A stretch of 64,000 nt of DNA from Dipteronia dyeriana (lineage: Eukaryota > Streptophyta > Magnoliopsida > Sapindales > Sapindaceae), in NCBI GenBank assembly GCA_032871835.1, contig CM065299.1, positions 5,489,001 through 5,553,000 of the forward strand, read 5' to 3'. How positions within the stretch are numbered: the first letter of the stretch is position 1; each line of letters begins with the position of its first letter. Positions 59,570 through 64,000 of this stretch are shown piece by piece. Both the position numbers and the translations under genes were made by a program. The notes beneath the pieces are model-generated. The model worked only from the letters and a program-made list of their open reading frames with translations, was not told the DNA's origin and made no database searches.

Positions 59570-59755
59570 TTTTGAAATACAACTATAGTGGTTATATATG
59601 GATTACAACTTTTACAACCGGAGAGAGGACTGCTCCTACAAACCGGAAGAAAATTCTCCACACATACTTATAAAATGTATATGGTGGGATTCGAATCCTT
59701 AACCATTAGATGTAGAAGGGAGGTGTGCAATTAGTTCTACTAAGCGGTGATGTGC
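59570..59755 (-). mobile_element. SINE-like element, copy 2
   Basis: On the minus strand the order is GCACATCACCGCTTAGTAG, a leader, then the B-box-like word GGATTCGAATCCC. A body with TTTTATAAGTATGTGTGGAGA follows, ending in an A-rich stretch near 59570. This layout fits a tRNA-derived SINE transcribed by RNA polymerase III. It is better preserved than the copy at 33433. Flanking duplications were not identified. Confidence 0.6.
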
Positions 59756-59769
59756 GATGAAGACATATT

Positions 59770-62700
59770 ATAGGTAGAAATTGTAGTGCATCTTAAAAGC
59801 ATAAACACGTCTCCATATATTACAATATAGAACCATAGGTATCGTCTATTAAAGAACTATTCCAATCCACACTATTCTATGATGGGTATGCTTCTATCAA
59901 ATAATCGTTACCATCTACGTCCATATAAAATATGTTTAGCTTAAGAAGGCACATTCAACTCCATTATCAATAATTACGTTAAAAATATACTTTTACTAAT
60001 AATATACGCAATTGAAATTAGCTATGAAGATAAAAAACAATAATAATTGCTAAAATTAATAACCTAAAAGAAAAGGCCTTAATTAACACATGAATTCAAC
60101 TTCTTTCTTTAACATGAAACATGGATGCCTTATAGTAAAAGAGTCATTTATATTGTTCAACCAACTCAATATTCAAGTGATAAGGCTTAGGTGGACACCG
60201 TCAATTTTTATCAAAATACAGCACAAATTATGTACTTGAAAAGTACTAGGAAAATTCATTGTGGAAAAGTAATATTTGAAAATATGAATAAATTGAACTG
60301 CATCTTGAAAGGTATGAACACATCTTTACATTGAAGTATAAATATGTTCAACTAAATAACAATTTCTTTTGGTACCCACATTGTAGAGGAAAACCTATAA
60401 ATTTATGTATGATTTCATACCACAAGGAGCCCAAATGCCATCTATAGGTTTTGGGCCAGCTTCCCATCTAATTATATATTATTTTGTTGTCTTGCTTTTT
60501 GATGGTATATTCTGTGTATTAATTATACATCGTATATTGTGGGGTGTATGAGTTTGATGATCTCATGAAAAACATTTATTTGATGAATATTTTTAAGAAA
60601 ATAAATTATTTGTTATATATTGAAACTATGGGAGATCTCTTACATTAATTGTGGTAGCGTTCTTAGCAAGGCCGATCCTGACCATTTAAAGGTCCGGGAC
60701 AAAAAATCTGAAACGAGCCTCTTTATCCATCCAAAAACTTGATTTCTTTTTTATCAAATACTAACCGTATCTGCTTCATGAATCTTTTGAAGCAAAAAAC
60801 CAAAAAAAATGATTTTTTTTTTATCAAAGTCTAAAAGTATATGCTCTCAAGAAATTTTTACTCAAAAAGATTTGGTTTCTAACCCAAAAAAATCAATGCT
60901 TTGGTAATTAAAAAACAAAAGATTGATTTTTTTTTTCATCAAAACTAATGGTATCTATGTTGCTCCCAAGGCATTGTCGGTAAGAAAAAAAAACTTGATT
61001 TTTTTATAAAATTGTAAAAGTATTCATATTAAAATTAAACACACGTATATATTAGTTTTCTTATCAGTACGTACTGATATAATTTATATCAGTGCGTTGT
61101 ATGTAGACCATTGATTATGGAGAAGTTTTGATAAATGCATACACTTTGAGTCAAAACATATAAATCTAATGGTTCACATCCAATGTACTAACGAATTATA
61201 TCGATGCGTACTGATTTGATTTATATATATATATACATATACCAATTTTTTTAATAAAAAAATGAATTGGTCCTTTTTTTAGAGCCATTAATTCTATTTT
61301 CATTACTTGGACCCATCGATCTTTGACTTGAATTGGGCTATTTGATCTTTCATTAAAAACGAATTGGGCCATGATTTTTCACTTCCATAATCATATTTTC
61401 GTTTAATAAAAAAAACCTTTGAACCCAACATAATAAGCTTTTAATTAAAAAAAATAAAAATTGAACCTGAGTTTGGGGATTGCACCTTGCTGAATTTTTT
61501 AAACACTAAAAAACTATTTATTTCGATTTTATTAAATATGAAAACATAGGAAAAATGAGAGAAACATAAGAAAATTTTAAAAAAATAGTTTAGGTATTTG
61601 AAAATTTCTTAAGTTTTATTCATATATAAATTTCATTTAATGAACCTATCATCCACGTAAAAAAAATCATATCAAAATTTATAAAAATCGATATGATTTT
61701 ATTAAGGTCCTTAACGAAATCAAAATATTTAAATGGAAGATTCCCGATTTGATTCATGCCGGTGTAACAATAGTATGAAAGGATCATTAACATTATTAGA
61801 ACTAGGCAAGCAAGCAGGAAATATCTCATCAGACAATTGTTACACAAATTCCACTCATCTTTTCTCCGACAGCTATACCCAAAATGCTCTTCTAAGAATC
61901 AAGTGCCTTTTGATAAAGGCTCATAGGTCGAACATACTTTCTAAATCACTATATCTTTGACAGCAACGCCTGTAGAGAAATAAAATGATAAGGCAATACC
62001 ACCTGAGAAACAAAATGTAATGAAGCAGCGACTACTGATATTAATTATTAAATTTAAACCAATTACAATAAAAATATGCTAATAAAAAAAAAGCATATTG
62101 GATATAGGGTTTTTATCTGTCTAGTTCATGAAGTTTCAAATTTTCACATAAGCTAAATAAATAAAAATAAATATCCTAAAATATTTAATATTATAACTTC
62201 AATAATGCTATATAGTAATAAAATTTCAATAATTCTAACTAGTACAAAATTCCAGTTCTAAATAAGTGGATCCATAATAAATAGAAATGCTGATGTGACA
62301 CCATTTAGAAACTCAAAAATACATATTTAGATCGGAGATGCTATAATATTACAATATGCATCCGATGTAATTGTTTTAAAAATATTATAAAAATAAAGTG
62401 TATAGTTAACATTGATTTTATTAATTAAAAATACAATAACAAGTATATATTCTTATATTTGTTATTAATAAAATAAACTTAAATTAAGTTAAAATTGGTT
62501 GATCTCCTCTTCTGGTGTTTTTATATAAAATTTATGATAAAAAAAATATTCTACAGTTCTTAAGAAAAAATATTTATTAATAATAAAAAAATACAAACAA
62601 ATTAATAGGTTTCATATGCCATCTACCCAGCCCATGAAAATAGAAAATGTATTTATAAGACATTAACTAACCGTCCTTGAGTGCTTTGCTTCACAAATTC
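59770..62700. other. Intergenic, no supported gene
   Basis: At about 60669 CAAGGCCGATCCTGACC followed by GGTCCGGG resembles the left end of the 2510-2910 element, but no right end was found. A less AT-rich patch at 61735-62040 has a 75-codon plus-strand frame that looks like chance. GTATTTATAAGAC near 62648 could be a TATA box for the possible exon at 62708. Confidence 0.4.
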
Positions 62701-62707
62701 AGTAACA

Positions 62708-62730
62708 ATGGAAAATCAAGCATTGACAAG
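62708..62730 (+). other. Possible first coding exon (MENQALT)
   Basis: ATG at 62708 is followed by seven codons and a consensus donor (ACAAG then GTAAGT) at 62731. A TATA-like word lies about 55 bases upstream. If real, the gene continues beyond the window, and its first intron was hit by the element at 62758. The evidence is only the motif arrangement. Confidence 0.25.
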
Positions 62731-62757
62731 GTAAGTTCGCAGTTCGCACTAAACTTA

Positions 62758-63772
62758 AAGGATATAATAACCCCCCCCCCCCCCGTTTTGATTTTAGTAA
62801 TGATCATTCTCTCCTCTGAAAACTAAAATAGTAAACATTTTGCGCTCTATTGTTAAGAATTCCGTTAGTCTATAACTTTGACCATAAAAATAATAATTAA
62901 ATGACCTTATTATCCTGTAACACATAAGTTATGCACCATAATTATACAACTAATTGTTTTTAAAGAAAAAAATCAGAATTAAAAAAATAAAAATTAATAA
63001 AAGTATTGAAAAAACATAATTGAAAATAAAAAATTAAACGATTTATTTTAAAAAATATTAATATAAATAATTAAATGTTAAAAAACATTAATATAAAGAA
63101 TGAAATGTAAAAATAAAAAAATTATTTTAAAAAATAATGATAGTAAAAAAAAACTAAAACAATTTAAAAAAATTATTTTGAAATATTAAATTGATTTTTT
63201 TTAAATACTGTATTTTTTTTATCTCCACTGTCATGGATAACGGTGATCCCTTTTTTTTTTTTTTTTTTTCAATTCTGTTTTTATATTAAAAGGGTACCAA
63301 TGTCCAATGACAGTGAAGATAATAAATAAAAAAAGTAACAAAAAAACTTAGTATTTAAAAAATAACAATTCTATATTTTAAAATATTTTGTAAATATTGT
63401 TTTAGTTTTTATTACAATTATATTATTTTATTATTTTATTATTATTTATATTTTTTTTAATAAATTGTTTAATTTATAATTTTCCGTTTATGTTTTTTTA
63501 ATACTTTTATTAGTTTTCATGTTTTAAAATTCTATTTTTTTCCTTTAAAAACAATTTATTGTATCATTAGGGACATAACTCATGTGTTTAAGGGTAATAA
63601 AGTCATTTAATTGATGTTTTAATGGTTAAAGTACTAGACTAACAGAATTCTTAATGACATGGGACAAAATATCTAATATTTTGGTTTTCAAAGAGGAGAA
63701 TGACGTTTACTGAAACTAGAAAGAGGTAAAATATCTAATATGATAAACTATATGGGAAAAATGATTATATCC
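62758..63772. mobile_element. Foldback-type Mutator-like MITE with ~200-bp TIRs
   Basis: The 1,015-bp element has long imperfect inverted repeats: GGATATAAT at both ends, then CATTCTC, AAGAATTC.GTTAGTCTA and TTAAATGAC.TTATTA in both arms. Near the centre lies a further inverted pair (TCCACTGTCATGGA and TCCAATGACAGTGAAG). Flanks CTAAACTTA (62749-62757) and CTAAAATTA (63773-63781) match at 8 of 9, as for Mutator-like elements. The left arm contains a 14-base C run. No coding capacity. Confidence 0.8.
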
Positions 63773-63781
63773 CTAAAATTA

Positions 63782-64000
63782 ATTTGATAATGAATTCTTG
63801 ACATCAATAGATCCAACGGATGCCAATGACCAACAAGGCAACAACAATTGAACAGATCAAATAGATGTGGGCCAATGGGCCATGGACTGTGTTGTCAAAA
63901 CGATTCGAATTGTAGCGGTTACGGAAAACAATATTTCTATAATGGTTGACATCCAACTCTTTTATCCAACTTTTACATCCAACTTGATGTGTGGACCATT
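63782..64000. other. Right edge, no gene seen
   Basis: Short non-coding stretch with ACATCCAACT-type words repeated three times near 63948-63985. Nothing else is recognised. Confidence 0.4.

Noticed and set aside
61733..61960. 75-codon plus-strand frame, and a minus-strand acceptor-like TTTCTCTACAG nearby
   Set aside because: Neither strand gives a continuous exon with a recognisable protein. It is likely an old transcribed remnant or chance.

Overview
The window is nuclear DNA of a flowering plant, most likely a woody eudicot. The evidence is a very AT-rich intergenic background, genes with GT-AG introns, and a mix of terpene synthases, a cytosolic ribosomal protein gene and a cell-wall xyloglucan enzyme. 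Miniature transposons of many families fill the rest. The species cannot be named from the sequence.

Layout. At the left edge (1-867, minus) is the 5' half of a plastid-targeted TPS-b type terpene synthase; the rest lies outside the window. From 1 kb to 13.4 kb there is no intact gene. This stretch is a transposon patchwork built on tandem and dispersed duplications, including three copies of the region downstream of RPL8. It also holds a broken ribosomal protein S19 fragment. The cytosolic RPL8 (uL2) gene lies at 13.5-15.5 kb on the minus strand, with two exons and a structured intron. Beyond it are an orphan copy of a terpene synthase promoter plus first exon (16.3-16.5 kb), an unrecognised terminal exon (16.6-16.7 kb), several TIR elements, and a decayed 5.2-kb Mutator-like element (22.0-27.2 kb). 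That element carries a transposase pseudogene and an antisense GRF zinc-finger gene.

A complete seven-exon TPS-g type terpene synthase follows at 29.0-36.9 kb on the plus strand. Its introns 2 and 3 hold copies of the same TIR element in opposite orientations, and a 189-bp insertion has replaced its last codons. From 37.5 to 43.4 kb lie repeats and the start of an unrecognised minus-strand gene with a TATA box and an E2F-like site. A hAT element with an internally deleted transposase sits at 48.4-51.5 kb. An intact XTH6/7-like xyloglucan endotransglucosylase/hydrolase gene lies at 54.5-56.5 kb on the plus strand. The last 7 kb hold MITEs, a SINE and a 1-kb foldback element next to a possible first exon.

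How the genes relate. The two terpene synthases and the orphan first exon suggest part of a terpene synthase cluster. RPL8 and XTH look like unrelated housekeeping and cell-wall genes. The insertions can be put in relative order because duplicated segments preserve empty sites. I did not find a convincing new biological system. The strongest unexplained signals are the opposed transposon copies around TPS-g exon 3, the interleaved inverted repeats in the RPL8 intron, the unrecognised E2F-marked gene, and the host-gene fragments carried in inserted DNA.
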